Shown here: in pieces, positions 46,234 through 54,525 of the stretch
Layout: every line of letters starts with the position of its first letter
Position numbering within the stretch: position 1 is the stretch's first letter
Origin: Mesorhizobium sp. CU3
GTDB taxonomy: Bacteria > Pseudomonadota > Alphaproteobacteria > Rhizobiales > Rhizobiaceae
NCBI RefSeq assembly: GCF_006442965.1
Contig: NZ_VFWX01000011.1
Location: forward strand, 1 to 64,000
DNA length: 64,000 nt
Reading direction: 5' to 3'
Made by a program: the position numbers and the translations under genes
Notes under the pieces: model-generated
What the model was told of the DNA's origin: nothing
Database searches by the model: none
What the model saw: only the letters and a program-made list of their open reading frames with translations

Positions 46234-47424
46234 CTTCGGCAGGTAGCGCCAGGTGACGAAGCCGCAGAAGGTGGCGAGAAGGCCGAGCGTGACGAACACC
46301 GAGCCGAGGCCGAAGAAGGTGAGCACCACCGAATAGACCAGCGGCGGCGTCAGCTCGGAAAAGTCGAGATAGGTGCGGTAGACCGCCGCCATCTGTGCCC
46401 GTTCATAAGTGCGCACCGAGCGCATGAAGGCGGTCGAGCCCAGCGCATCGAGCGCGATCGTGAACAGCGCGCCGCAGAGCAGCAAACCGGCGGTGAGCAA
46501 TGGCGCCGCCGCGCCGATGCCACCTGCCGCAAACAGCATCGCCGCCATGGCGAAATAGGCAAAGGTCATGACCTTTCGCCCGCCGAAGCGTTTTCCCGCC
46601 TTGCCCCAGAAGATCGCCATGAAAAGCAGCGCGTTGCCGGCCGAAACCAGCAGGCCGCCGGCGAGCTCGCCCTGGCCGGTGATCACCATGAACAACGGGC
46701 CGTAGACGAAGAAAGTGGTCCAGAAGCAGGAGCGGCCGAAGGCGATCAGCCAGGCAAGCCTCAGCCTCGGCTGCGCGGCGAAGCTGCCGATATTGGCGAG
46801 CGGATTGGCGGGGCGCGACTTGCCCGGCCGGATCGACTGGTTGTCGCTCAGCCGGTAGAACCAGAACAGACAAAGCAGCGCCAGCGCGAAGGCGACGACC
46901 GCGCCATGCGCGGCATAGATGCCGAAATGGGTGTAGAGGAAGATGCCGAGCGTCGGCCCGCCGGTCCAGGCAAACATCGACCAGGCCAAGCGCAGCGATT
47001 CCGCCTGGATGAAGTCGGTCTTGCGGATGTGGTCCATGATGTAGAGGTTGAGCGTGATCGACAGCGCGCTTGCCCCCATGACACGGCAGAGCATGCCGGC
47101 CAGTTGTCCGGGCAGTGTATGCGTGACGAAGAAAGCCGAGCCGATCGCCAGCAACAGGCAGCCCGCCGTGTAGACCCAGCGCCTGGCGAAGCGGCGGATG
47201 AGCATCGGCATGAACAGCGTCACCGAAAGCCCGGTCAGCGAGACGACAGTGTAGAGGATCGAAACGATCTGCTCGTTATGCAGGATCTCATAGGCCTGGA
47301 TCGGGATGACGCTGGAGATCGTCGCGCGGGCGAAGGATTCCACCGCGTAGAGCGAGGCGAAGGTGCGCGCATCGGCCGGCCGCAGGGCAGGAAGCCAGAT
47401 TGGATGGCGCACATGGGTGGACAT
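46225..47424 (-). CDS. MFS transporter
   Basis: 399 residues, about 12 helices. Cytoplasmic loop RRFARRWVYTAG resembles a degenerate motif A; the N-half and C-half are separated by the hydrophilic loop DNQSIRPGKSRPANPL near 200. Substrate unknown. It is convergent with the Rieske gene (9-base overlap), which by itself says little about function. No ribosome site stronger than CGGAGGGCC is seen before the ATG. Confidence 0.82.
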   Translation of the reverse strand: MSTHVRHPIWLPALRPADARTFASLYAVESFARATISSVIPIQAYEILHNEQIVSILYTVVSLTGLSVTLFMPMLIRRFARRWVYTAGCLLLAIGSAFFVTHTLPGQLAGMLCRVMGASALSITLNLYIMDHIRKTDFIQAESLRLAWSMFAWTGGPTLGIFLYTHFGIYAAHGAVVAFALALLCLFWFYRLSDNQSIRPGKSRPANPLANIGSFAAQPRLRLAWLIAFGRSCFWTTFFVYGPLFMVITGQGELAGGLLVSAGNALLFMAIFWGKAGKRFGGRKVMTFAYFAMAAMLFAAGGIGAAAPLLTAGLLLCGALFTIALDALGSTAFMRSVRTYERAQMAAVYRTYLDFSELTPPLVYSVVLTFFGLGSVFVTLGLLATFCGFVTWRYLPKSF

Positions 47425-47449
47425 CGGCCCTCCGAAGGTGAATCGCTAA

Positions 47450-47498
47450 ATGTCGCCCAGAAGTGTGCAGCGGTTCTGGGGGAACGACATGCATCAAA
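47450..47498. repeat. Palindromic intergenic repeat, element A copy 2
   Basis: A 49-base element, ATGTCGCCCAGAAGTG to CGACATGCATCAAA, near-identical in plan to the copy at 24608-24655, with the same inverted ATGTCG/CGACAT ends. It occupies the 282-base gap between the divergent MFS and DUF1624 genes. The rest of the gap shows no gene; a CGATTAAG-type stretch and GGCAGGACTG may belong to the DUF1624 promoter. Confidence 0.7.
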
Positions 47499-47706
47499 AC
47501 TTAATCGAATCTGGCCGGACCAGTCCCTGTCCGGTAGCAGGAAACCGACCCTGAACGGCCGAAAAACGAAGCTTGTCAAAGGCTTTCCGCCGCTGGCCCA
47601 AGGCGAGAATTGATGGCTGCCATGAAACGCATTGATGGCCGCCTGCTTCTGTCGTCCACTTGAACCGTGATAGTCGTTCGGCAGGACTGAATCGGATTGC
47701 GTGACG

Positions 47707-48711
47707 ATGAGCTTTCAAACGACGAGCGAGCCTGTTCAGGACGCGCCCAAGCCCGGCCGCATCGTCGCCTTCGACGTCCTGCGCGGCATCGCGCTGATCG
47801 CCATGGCAAGCTACCACTTCACCTGGGACCTCGAAAATTTCGGCTACACCGTGCCCGGCCTCACCGCCTTCGGCTGGTGGAAATTCTATGCGCGCTGCAT
47901 CGCCTCGACCTTCCTGTTCCTGGTCGGCGTCAGCCTGTTCCTCGCCCATGGCAGGACAATCCGCTGGCCGGGCTTCTGGAAGCGCTTCGCCATGGTCGCG
48001 GTGGCGGCGGCAGCCATTTCGGCGGTCACCTATTTCGTCACGCCGGACGGGTTCATCTTCTTCGGCATCCTGCACGAGATCGCGCTGGCCAGCCTGCTCG
48101 GCCTCGCCTTTCTCCGGCTGCCGGCCTTGCTGACGGCGATCGTCGCGGCGGCCGTCATCGCCGCGCCTTTCTATCTGAGGTCGGAATTCTTCGACCACCC
48201 GTGGCTGTTTTGGGTTGGTCTCTCCTCAACTAACCCGCGCTCCAACGACTACGTGCCGCTGTTCCCGTGGTTCGGCGCCGTTTTGATCGGCATTGCGGCG
48301 GTGAAACTCGCCTCGTCGTCGGGGCTGCTCGCCAGGCTGGGAAGCTGGGTGCCCGGCCGCTGGTCGAACCCGCTGACCTTCATCGGCCGGCACAGCCTGG
48401 CCTTCTACCTGATCCATCAGCCGCTGCTGTTCGGCTCGGTGTGGCTGGCCTCGCAAATCATGCCGGCTCCCCCGCAAGACAAGGAAGCCAGCTTCCTGCC
48501 AGCTTGCCAGGCGCAATGCGAGCAGCAGCGCGACAGCAAGTTCTGTTCAAGCTATTGTGGCTGCATGCTGGACACGCTGAAAAGCGAAGGCTCACTCGAC
48601 AAGCTCTACAGCAACGACCAGTCCAGCATCTGGAAATCGCATCTCGAGGATCTGGCGGGCACTTGCACCGGCACGACCGAAGACGAGATGGAGGGAGGTC
48701 AGCAGCAATGA
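47707..48711 (+). CDS. DUF1624 membrane protein with a cysteine-rich tail (heparan-N-acetyltransferase-like)
   Basis: 334 residues. IVAFDVLRGIALIAMASYHFTWDL at the N-terminus and NPLTFIGRHSLAFYLIHQPLL near 225 are the DUF1624 signature, a family of about eight-helix membrane proteins related to acyltransferases such as heparan-alpha-glucosaminide N-acetyltransferase. After the last helix a soluble tail of about 80 residues carries six cysteines (ACQAQCEQ, FCSSYCGCM, TCTG), not a usual family feature. A GTG at 47701 is an alternative start. It overlaps the ICMT-like gene by ATGA. Confidence 0.78.
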   Translation: MSFQTTSEPVQDAPKPGRIVAFDVLRGIALIAMASYHFTWDLENFGYTVPGLTAFGWWKFYARCIASTFLFLVGVSLFLAHGRTIRWPGFWKRFAMVAVAAAAISAVTYFVTPDGFIFFGILHEIALASLLGLAFLRLPALLTAIVAAAVIAAPFYLRSEFFDHPWLFWVGLSSTNPRSNDYVPLFPWFGAVLIGIAAVKLASSSGLLARLGSWVPGRWSNPLTFIGRHSLAFYLIHQPLLFGSVWLASQIMPAPPQDKEASFLPACQAQCEQQRDSKFCSSYCGCMLDTLKSEGSLDKLYSNDQSSIWKSHLEDLAGTCTGTTEDEMEGGQQQ

Positions 48712-49187
48712 CGGGGATCGCAAAGCCCAGGCACGGCATCATTCCCTGGCCGCCGGTCATCTATGTCGTGGCGATCGCGCTCAGCGTCGTGCTCGGCATG
48801 CTCTGTCCGCTGCCCTGGATCGGCGACATCTTCGGCGATATCCTGTTCGGTGTCGGCTGGGTGGCGCTGTTCGGCGTCGCCATGCTCTGGATCACCGCGA
48901 TCCGCGCCATGTTCAAGGCAAAGACGACGCTCGATCCCAATGCTGAGCCCGATCATCTGGTGACGTCGGGACCGTTCGGCGTCACCCGCAACCCGATGTA
49001 TCTCGCCAACACGCTGCTCCTGATCGGCGTCGCCTTCATCACCGGCATCGCCTGGTTCCTGCTCTTCGCCTTCCTCGCCGCCTTTGCCACGCAGAAGCTT
49101 GCGATCGAGAAGGAAGAGAAGGTGCTGACGGCCAAGTTCGGCAAAAAATACCGCGACTACGCCAAAAGGGTGCGTCGCTGGATCTGA
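48708..49187 (+). CDS. ICMT/PEMT-like membrane methyltransferase
   Basis: 159 residues with four to five hydrophobic helices. DHLVTSGPFGVTRNPMYLANTLLL and the C-terminal EEKVLTAKFGKKYRDYAKRVRRW are the isoprenylcysteine carboxylmethyltransferase-like pattern (SAM-dependent, membrane-embedded). Bacterial members methylate lipids or unknown small molecules. It is coupled to DUF1624 by a 4-base overlap, so the two probably act on the same membrane component. Confidence 0.85.
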   Translation: MTGIAKPRHGIIPWPPVIYVVAIALSVVLGMLCPLPWIGDIFGDILFGVGWVALFGVAMLWITAIRAMFKAKTTLDPNAEPDHLVTSGPFGVTRNPMYLANTLLLIGVAFITGIAWFLLFAFLAAFATQKLAIEKEEKVLTAKFGKKYRDYAKRVRRWI

Positions 49188-49205
49188 GAGGCCGCTGCGC
49201 GGCGG

Positions 49206-49592
49206 CTACGTGTTCACGCCGAGCTCGACCAGCCGCTCGACGCATGACTCTTCGGCCTGGTCAAGCTCGGCCAGCGTCTCCTCGAGGTCGCGGCGCTTCT
49301 GGCGCAGGTCCTCGCGCTTTTCCTCGATGCGCTTGATCATCAGCTTGAGCTGTCCGACCTCGCCGGGCGGCTCCTTGTACATCTGGATGATCTCGCGGAT
49401 CTCGTTGATCGAGAAGCCGAGCCGTTTTCCGCGCATGATCTGGCGGATCAGGTGCCGGTCGGACGGGCGAAACAGCCGCGTGCGGCCGCGCCTTACGGGC
49501 TGCACCAGCCCTTCGTCTTCGTAGAACCGCAATGTCCGCGTCGACACGTCGAACTCGCGCGTCAGCTCGGTGATCGTATAATATTCCCGCAT
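49206..49592 (-). CDS. MerR-family transcriptional regulator
   Basis: 128 residues. Winged HTH at 5-40 (TITELTREFDVSTRTLRFYEDEGLVQPVRRGRTRLF), then the long dimerisation helix LKLMIKRIEEKREDLRQKRRDLEETLAELDQ. One Cys in EESCVERL, too little for a metal-binding member. Resembles the LiuR-like branch that controls branched-chain acyl catabolism in some proteobacteria, but no liu genes are seen here. Isolated between two unrelated genes. Confidence 0.87.
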   Translation of the reverse strand: MREYYTITELTREFDVSTRTLRFYEDEGLVQPVRRGRTRLFRPSDRHLIRQIMRGKRLGFSINEIREIIQMYKEPPGEVGQLKLMIKRIEEKREDLRQKRRDLEETLAELDQAEESCVERLVELGVNT

Positions 49593-49744
49593 TTTCACTC
49601 CCACGCCCAAACGTCCAGGCAACGCTGCCATTGAGCGCTGCCCTTCCCCTCGACCAAACCCGGCGCGTGCCGGAATCGGTCCATGACCCCGGGGCAACCT
49701 CGCACGGCATTTACGTAAAAGTCAATTAACGGCGACCTGTTATT

Positions 49745-51163
49745 TCAGGGAACGCTAAACCACCAAGTCGCCAGTCCCAGAAACGCGAAGAAACCGACGC
49801 AGTCGGTGACGGTGGTGACGAAGACGGCCGAGGCCACCGCCGGATCGACCTTGAAACGGTCGAGCACCAGCGGAATGAGGATGCCCGCAAGCGCGGCGGC
49901 AAACATGTTGATGATCATCGCGGCGGCAATAATGCCGCCCAGATTGGGATCGCGGAACCACAAGCCGGCGACCACGCCGATCAGCACCGCGAACACCGCG
50001 CCGTTGATGAAGCCGACACCCAGCTCACGGCGGATGATGCGGGCGGCGTTGTAGATGTCGAGATCCTTGGTCGCCAGCGCCCGCACCGTCACCGTCATGG
50101 TCTGCGAGCCGGCATTGCCGCCCATGCCGGCGACGATCGGCATCAGCACGGCGAGCGCAACGATATGCTCGATCGTGTGGTCGAACAGGCCGATCACCGA
50201 GGCCGCGAGGAAGGCCGTCAAGAGGTTGACCAGCAGCCACGGCACGCGCGAGCGCGAGGTGGCAAGCACCGTGTCGGACAGCTCTTCGTCGCCGACGCCG
50301 CCCATGCGCAGAAGGTCTTCCTCGGCTTCCTGCTGGATGACGTCGACGACGTCGTCGATGGTCAGCACGCCGACCAGCCGCTCATTCTCGTCGACCACCG
50401 CGGCGGAAAGCAGGTCGTATTGCTCGAACTCGCGCGCCGCCTCTTCCTGGTCCATTGTCGCCGGGATGGCATGGCGGGTTTCGCGCATGATGTCCCCGAC
50501 CTTGACCGCGCGCTTGGCGCGCAGGATCTGGTCGAGATCGACGGCGCCCATCAGCTTGAAGCCCGGGTCGATGACGAAGATCTGGCTGAAGCGGTCGGGC
50601 AGGTCCTTGTCCTCGCGCATGTAGTCGATCGTCTGGCCGACGGTCCAGAACGGCGGCACGGCGACGAACTCCGTCTGCATGCGCCGGCCGGCGGTCTCTT
50701 CCGGATAGTCGAGCGCGCGCCTCAGCCTGATCCGCTCGGTGAACGGCAGCTGCGAAAGGATCTCGTCCTGGTCCTCCTGGTCGAGGTCTTCCAGGATGTA
50801 GACGGCATCGTCGGAATCGAGCTCCTGCACCGCCTGCGCGATCTGCTCGTTGGGCAGATTGTCGACGATGTCGAGGCGGATCGCCTCGTCGACCTCTGTC
50901 AGCGCGGAAAAATCGAAATCGGAGCCGAGCAGTTCGACCAGCGCCCGGCGCTGTTCGGGATGCAGCGCCTCCAGCACGTCGCCCAGCTCCGACTGGTGCA
51001 GGTCGTCGACTTCGCGTTTGAGGGTGATGGTGTCGCGGTCGGCGATCGCCGCGCCGATCTGGGCCAGGAAGGAGGCGCGCACCGCGCCGTCCTCGCCATA
51101 GATATCGGCATGCTCTTCCTCGGCGGGCGCGGCGCCGGTCGTCTCTGTGTCCTGGCCTTCCAC
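49745..51163 (-). CDS. mgtE: Magnesium transporter MgtE
   Basis: 472 residues. N-terminal superhelical domain (about 30-150, with acidic repeats such as ELDSDDAVYILEDLDQEDQD), a CBS pair at 155-285 (VGDIMRETRHAIPATMDQEEAA, VGVLTIDDVVDVI) and five membrane helices with the pore segment VALAVLMPIVAGMGGNAGSQ. It imports magnesium and closes when CBS sites are filled. GTG start preceded by GGGAGG at five bases. Confidence 0.93.
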   Translation of the reverse strand: MEGQDTETTGAAPAEEEHADIYGEDGAVRASFLAQIGAAIADRDTITLKREVDDLHQSELGDVLEALHPEQRRALVELLGSDFDFSALTEVDEAIRLDIVDNLPNEQIAQAVQELDSDDAVYILEDLDQEDQDEILSQLPFTERIRLRRALDYPEETAGRRMQTEFVAVPPFWTVGQTIDYMREDKDLPDRFSQIFVIDPGFKLMGAVDLDQILRAKRAVKVGDIMRETRHAIPATMDQEEAAREFEQYDLLSAAVVDENERLVGVLTIDDVVDVIQQEAEEDLLRMGGVGDEELSDTVLATSRSRVPWLLVNLLTAFLAASVIGLFDHTIEHIVALAVLMPIVAGMGGNAGSQTMTVTVRALATKDLDIYNAARIIRRELGVGFINGAVFAVLIGVVAGLWFRDPNLGGIIAAAMIINMFAAALAGILIPLVLDRFKVDPAVASAVFVTTVTDCVGFFAFLGLATWWFSVP

Positions 51164-51531
51164 CAGCGCCTCCCGCGAACAGGAATCCCGAAGGGTGTCG
51201 AATCAGGTCTAGCGCATGACCTCCAAAACCGGAAACCGCTTTTGGGAAAAAGCCAAACCTATGCGGCACATAGCGCGGCGGCGGGATTCGTCTTGCGAAG
51301 ATGTCAACTTAGAGTCCGGAATAACCTATCGAAATCATATCGATGCGGCAGTCGGGAGGCGCTGGATTGAAAGGCGTCGCGGCTGCGACAATGGCTTCAG
51401 CCGGCGCGACAGTCCATGTCGCTGGGGAAAGAGCACCCCCTTACCGTTGCGGCAGAATTGCCATCGTGCGCGGTCCAGGAACGACAAAACGGATCACGGA
51501 TCACCCAATCGATCGAGGACAAAAGCTGCCC
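51164..51531. other. Gap between mgtE and the LuxR-type regulator
   Basis: 368 bases without a supported gene. It contains the degenerate repeat element described separately (51212-51262) and the divergent promoter region of mgtE and the regulator. The open frame of the regulator runs upstream to 51343, but its composition there lacks conserved sequence. If the true start is further upstream the gap is shorter. No riboswitch of the M-box type was recognised before mgtE. Confidence 0.5.
51212..51262. repeat. Degenerate palindromic repeat, element B copy 2
   Basis: GCGCATGACCTCCAAAACCG...CGCTTTTGGGAAAAAG is related to the 17501-17548 element, keeping the CCxAAAAxxxGGAAACCG core, but its right arm (GATCATGC in intact copies) is lost. 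It is best seen as a decayed copy of a rhizobial palindromic repeat. Confidence 0.45.
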
Positions 51532-52203
51532 TTGAACATCAAGTCGGGGAAGACGAACGAGAAAAATACCGGGCGGCGCGTTCGCGTGGTCGTGGCCGAA
51601 CGCAATCCATTCGTCGTTTCGGCGCTGCGCGAGATGCTGGAATGCGACGGCCGCTTCGACCTGCTCGGCGCCGTGCACAGCGGCGCGGAATTCCTGGAGC
51701 TTGCCGCCGCCGCGAAATTCGATGTCGCCGTCATCGGCTGGAAGCTTGCCGACATGGACGGCGCCGACATCCTGGCCGAGATCCAGAACCGCCAGCTCGG
51801 CGTGCGCGTCACGGTCTTTTCCAACGACCACGACATCGGCATCCTGAAGCAATGCGTGCGCCTCGGCGCGCAGGGCTATTGCTTCCAGTTCGACGATCCG
51901 CCGATCATCTTCGACACCATCCTCGCCGTCGCGCATGGCCGCATCTGCATCCCCTATATCGACATCAACAAGGTCAACGACACGCCGCTGTCGCGGCTTA
52001 CCGTGCGCGAGCGCGAGCTGCTTGCGGTGCTGTCGGACGGCTGGACGAACCTGCAGATCGCAACGCGGACCGGCATTTCCGAGAACACGGTGAAGTACCA
52101 CCTCAAGAATCTCTACGACAAGCTGGACGTGCGCAACCGCGCCATGGCCGTCGCGCTCTACGCCAGCGAAAAGCGCCGCCCGCCGAAATCGCCTTTCGGG
52201 TAG
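51532..52203 (+). CDS. LuxR/NarL-type regulator with degenerate receiver domain
   Basis: 223 residues from a TTG start. The receiver-like domain (15-130) lacks the phospho-acceptor: where response regulators read DxxxxD-x-x-M, this protein has FDVAVIGWKLADMDG with Gly69 at the Asp position. The acidic pair is AERN and the conserved Lys is Gln in YCFQFDD. The C-terminal HTH is intact: LTVRERELLAVLSDGWTNLQ, then ISENTVKYHLKNLYDKLDVRNR. It would bind DNA without phosphorylation control, perhaps through a ligand or dimer contact. It is 133 bases upstream of the serine-cycle genes on the same strand. Start uncertain; an ATG at 51391 is in frame. Confidence 0.82.
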   Translation: MNIKSGKTNEKNTGRRVRVVVAERNPFVVSALREMLECDGRFDLLGAVHSGAEFLELAAAAKFDVAVIGWKLADMDGADILAEIQNRQLGVRVTVFSNDHDIGILKQCVRLGAQGYCFQFDDPPIIFDTILAVAHGRICIPYIDINKVNDTPLSRLTVRERELLAVLSDGWTNLQIATRTGISENTVKYHLKNLYDKLDVRNRAMAVALYASEKRRPPKSPFG

Positions 52204-52221
52204 GCCGCCCGGGTCGCCAAT

Positions 52222-52242
52222 CGGGTAGGACCATCCCACCCG
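52222..52242. promoter_or_regulatory. Palindrome between the LuxR gene and sgaA
   Basis: CGGGTAGGA-cca-TCCCACCCG is an inverted repeat with nine-base arms and one mismatch, 95 bases before the aminotransferase start. It may be an operator for the serine-cycle operon or a terminator hairpin of the LuxR gene; there is no T run, which favours an operator. Confidence 0.4.
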
Positions 52243-52336
52243 CGCGGGCCAACAACTTACCCGGCAAGGTGTTGTTGGCGAGCCGCTTCAAAACGAGAAT
52301 TCCTCCACCATCCCAAACGATCGGAGGAGTTCGCGC

Positions 52337-53527
52337 ATGGCTGGGTTCACGCATCTTTTCATCCCGGGGCCCACCAACATTCCCGAGCAGGTCCGGCAGG
52401 CCATGAACCTGCCGATGGAGGACATGCGCGCCGGCTCGTTTCCGGACCTGACGCTGCCGCTGTTCGAAGATATCAAGCGGGTTTTCAAGAACGAGACCGG
52501 CCGCGTCTTCATCTACCCGTCGTCCGGCACCGGCGCCTGGGAAGCCGCGATGACCAATGTGCTCAGCCCCGGCGACCGCGTGCTGATGTCGCGCTTCGGC
52601 CAGTTTTCGCATCTCTGGGTCGACATGGCCGAACGCCTCGGCTTCGAGGTCGATGTCATCGATTGCGAATGGGGCACCGGCGTACCGCTCGAGCTCTATG
52701 CCGAGAAGCTTCGTGCCGACAAGGCGCACACCATCAAGGCCGTGTTCTGCACGCAGAACGAGACCGCCACCGGCGTCACCAGCGATGTCGCCGGCTGCCG
52801 CGCCGCACTCGATGCCGCCAACCACCCTGCCCTGCTCTTCGTCGACGGCGTCTCGTCCATCGGCTCGATCGATTTCCGCCAGGAGGAATGGGGCGTCGAC
52901 TGCGCCGTCAGCGGCTCGCAGAAGGGTTTTATGCTGCCCGCCGGCCTCGGCTTCCTGTCCGTCAGCAAGAAGGCGCTTGTGGCCTCGAGGACTGCCACCC
53001 ACCGGCGCTGCTTCTTCTCCTTCGAAGATATGATCCGCGCCAATGATGCCGGCTATTTCCCCTATACGCCTGCCACCCAGCTGCTGCGCGGCCTGCGCGC
53101 CTCGCTCGACCTGATCGCTGACGAAGGGCTGGACAACATCTTCGCCCGCCACCATCGCCTGGCCGAGGGCGTGCGCAAGGCGGTCGACGCGTGGGGCCTG
53201 AAGCTCTGCGCCAAGGCGCCGAAATGGCATTCCGACACGGTGAGCGCCATCCTGGTGCCCGAAGGCATCGACAGCGGTGACGTCGTCAAGCGCGCCTACC
53301 GCACCTACCAGACATCGCTCGGCGGCGGCCTCAACAAGGTGATGGGCAAGGTGTTCCGCATCGGCCATCTCGGCTGGCTGAACGAGGTGATGGTGCTGGC
53401 CTCGCTGTCGGCCGCCGAGCTGACGCTGCTCGACTGCGGCGTCAAGCTGGCGCCGGGCTCCGGTGTCGGTGCCGCCATCCAGCACTTCCGCGCCTCGGCC
53501 GAAGTGCCGGTCGCCGAAGCGGCCTGA
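52337..53527 (+). CDS. sgaA: Serine-glyoxylate aminotransferase
   Basis: 396 residues. Class V aminotransferase: FIPGPTNIPEQVRQAM at the start, IYPSSGTGAWEAAMTNV at 59-75, VDGVSSIGSIDF, and the PLP lysine in AVSGSQKGFMLPAG (Lys196). It converts serine and glyoxylate to hydroxypyruvate and glycine, the amino-transfer step of the serine cycle. GGAGG stands before the ATG. First of five serine-cycle genes. Confidence 0.93.
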   Translation: MAGFTHLFIPGPTNIPEQVRQAMNLPMEDMRAGSFPDLTLPLFEDIKRVFKNETGRVFIYPSSGTGAWEAAMTNVLSPGDRVLMSRFGQFSHLWVDMAERLGFEVDVIDCEWGTGVPLELYAEKLRADKAHTIKAVFCTQNETATGVTSDVAGCRAALDAANHPALLFVDGVSSIGSIDFRQEEWGVDCAVSGSQKGFMLPAGLGFLSVSKKALVASRTATHRRCFFSFEDMIRANDAGYFPYTPATQLLRGLRASLDLIADEGLDNIFARHHRLAEGVRKAVDAWGLKLCAKAPKWHSDTVSAILVPEGIDSGDVVKRAYRTYQTSLGGGLNKVMGKVFRIGHLGWLNEVMVLASLSAAELTLLDCGVKLAPGSGVGAAIQHFRASAEVPVAEAA

Positions 53528-53540
53528 GCGGGAGCAGACC

Positions 53541-54506
53541 ATGAGCCACACCATCAACCATTTGAAGAAGCTCAGGCTGCAGCGCAGCGAGCTGGCCGTT
53601 CCCGGCTCCAGCCCGGAGATGATCGACAAGGCGGCCAACAGCGCCGCCGACTTCGTTTTCCTCGACATCGAGGACGCGGTGGCGCCGCCGGACAAGGAAC
53701 GCGCCCGCAAGAACATCATCCAGGCGCTCAACGACATCGACTGGCGCGCCAAGGGCAAGACCGTCTCGGTGCGCATCAACGGCCTCGACACCCACTACAT
53801 GTACCGCGACGTCGTCGATGTGATGGAACAGGCGGGCGACCGGCTGGACACCATCCTGGTGCCGAAGGTCGGCGTCCCGGCCGATCTCTACATGGTCGAG
53901 GCCATGGTCAACCAGATCGAGATGGCCAAGGGTTTCAAGACCCGCGTCGGCCTCGAAGCGCTGATCGAAACCGCGCTCGGCATGGCCAATGTCGAGGCGA
54001 TCGCCGCCACGCCGGGCCGGCTGGAAGCGATGCATTTCGGGGTCGCCGACTATGCGGCCAGCAACAAGGCGCGCACCGTCAACATCGGCGGACTCAACCC
54101 CGACTATCCCGGCGACCAGTGGCACTTTGCGCTGTCGCGCATGACGGTTGCCTGCCGGGCCTATGGCCTGCGCGCCATCGACGGGCCGTTCGGCGACTTC
54201 TCCGATCCCGAAGGCTACAAGGCGGCCGCCAGGCGCGCCGCCGCACTCGGCATCGAAGGCAAATGGGCGATCCACCCCTCGCAGATTGCCTTGGCCAACG
54301 ATGTCTTCTCGCCGCCGGAAAAGGAGGTCACGCGCGCCCGCCGCATCCTCGAAGTGCTGAAGGAGGCGGAAGCGCTCGGCAAGGGCGCCGCCGCGCTCGA
54401 CGGCAAGATGATCGATGCCGCGTCGGAGCGCATGGCGCGCAACGTGCTGGTGGTCAACGAGGCGATCGAGCGCGCCGGCCAGGCGCATGCCGCTGCCGCG
54501 CAGTAG
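53541..54506 (+). CDS. mcl: L-malyl-CoA lyase (CitE-like)
   Basis: 321 residues. CitE/HpcH aldolase TIM barrel: RSELAVPGSSPEMIDKA, FVFLDIEDAVAPPDKERAR with metal-binding Glu/Asp, VSVRINGLDTHYMYRDV, GLEALIETALGM and KWAIHPSQIALAN. It splits malyl-CoA to acetyl-CoA and glyoxylate. Placement between sgaA and mtkA identifies it as the serine-cycle enzyme and not citrate lyase. Starts 13 bases after sgaA. Confidence 0.92.
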   Translation: MSHTINHLKKLRLQRSELAVPGSSPEMIDKAANSAADFVFLDIEDAVAPPDKERARKNIIQALNDIDWRAKGKTVSVRINGLDTHYMYRDVVDVMEQAGDRLDTILVPKVGVPADLYMVEAMVNQIEMAKGFKTRVGLEALIETALGMANVEAIAATPGRLEAMHFGVADYAASNKARTVNIGGLNPDYPGDQWHFALSRMTVACRAYGLRAIDGPFGDFSDPEGYKAAARRAAALGIEGKWAIHPSQIALANDVFSPPEKEVTRARRILEVLKEAEALGKGAAALDGKMIDAASERMARNVLVVNEAIERAGQAHAAAAQ

Positions 54507-54525
54507 AAAATACCGGGAGGACAAG

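Noticed and set aside
53541..54506. Citrate lyase beta subunit
   Set aside because: No citrate lyase alpha or gamma genes; the flanking serine-cycle genes identify malyl-CoA lyase.
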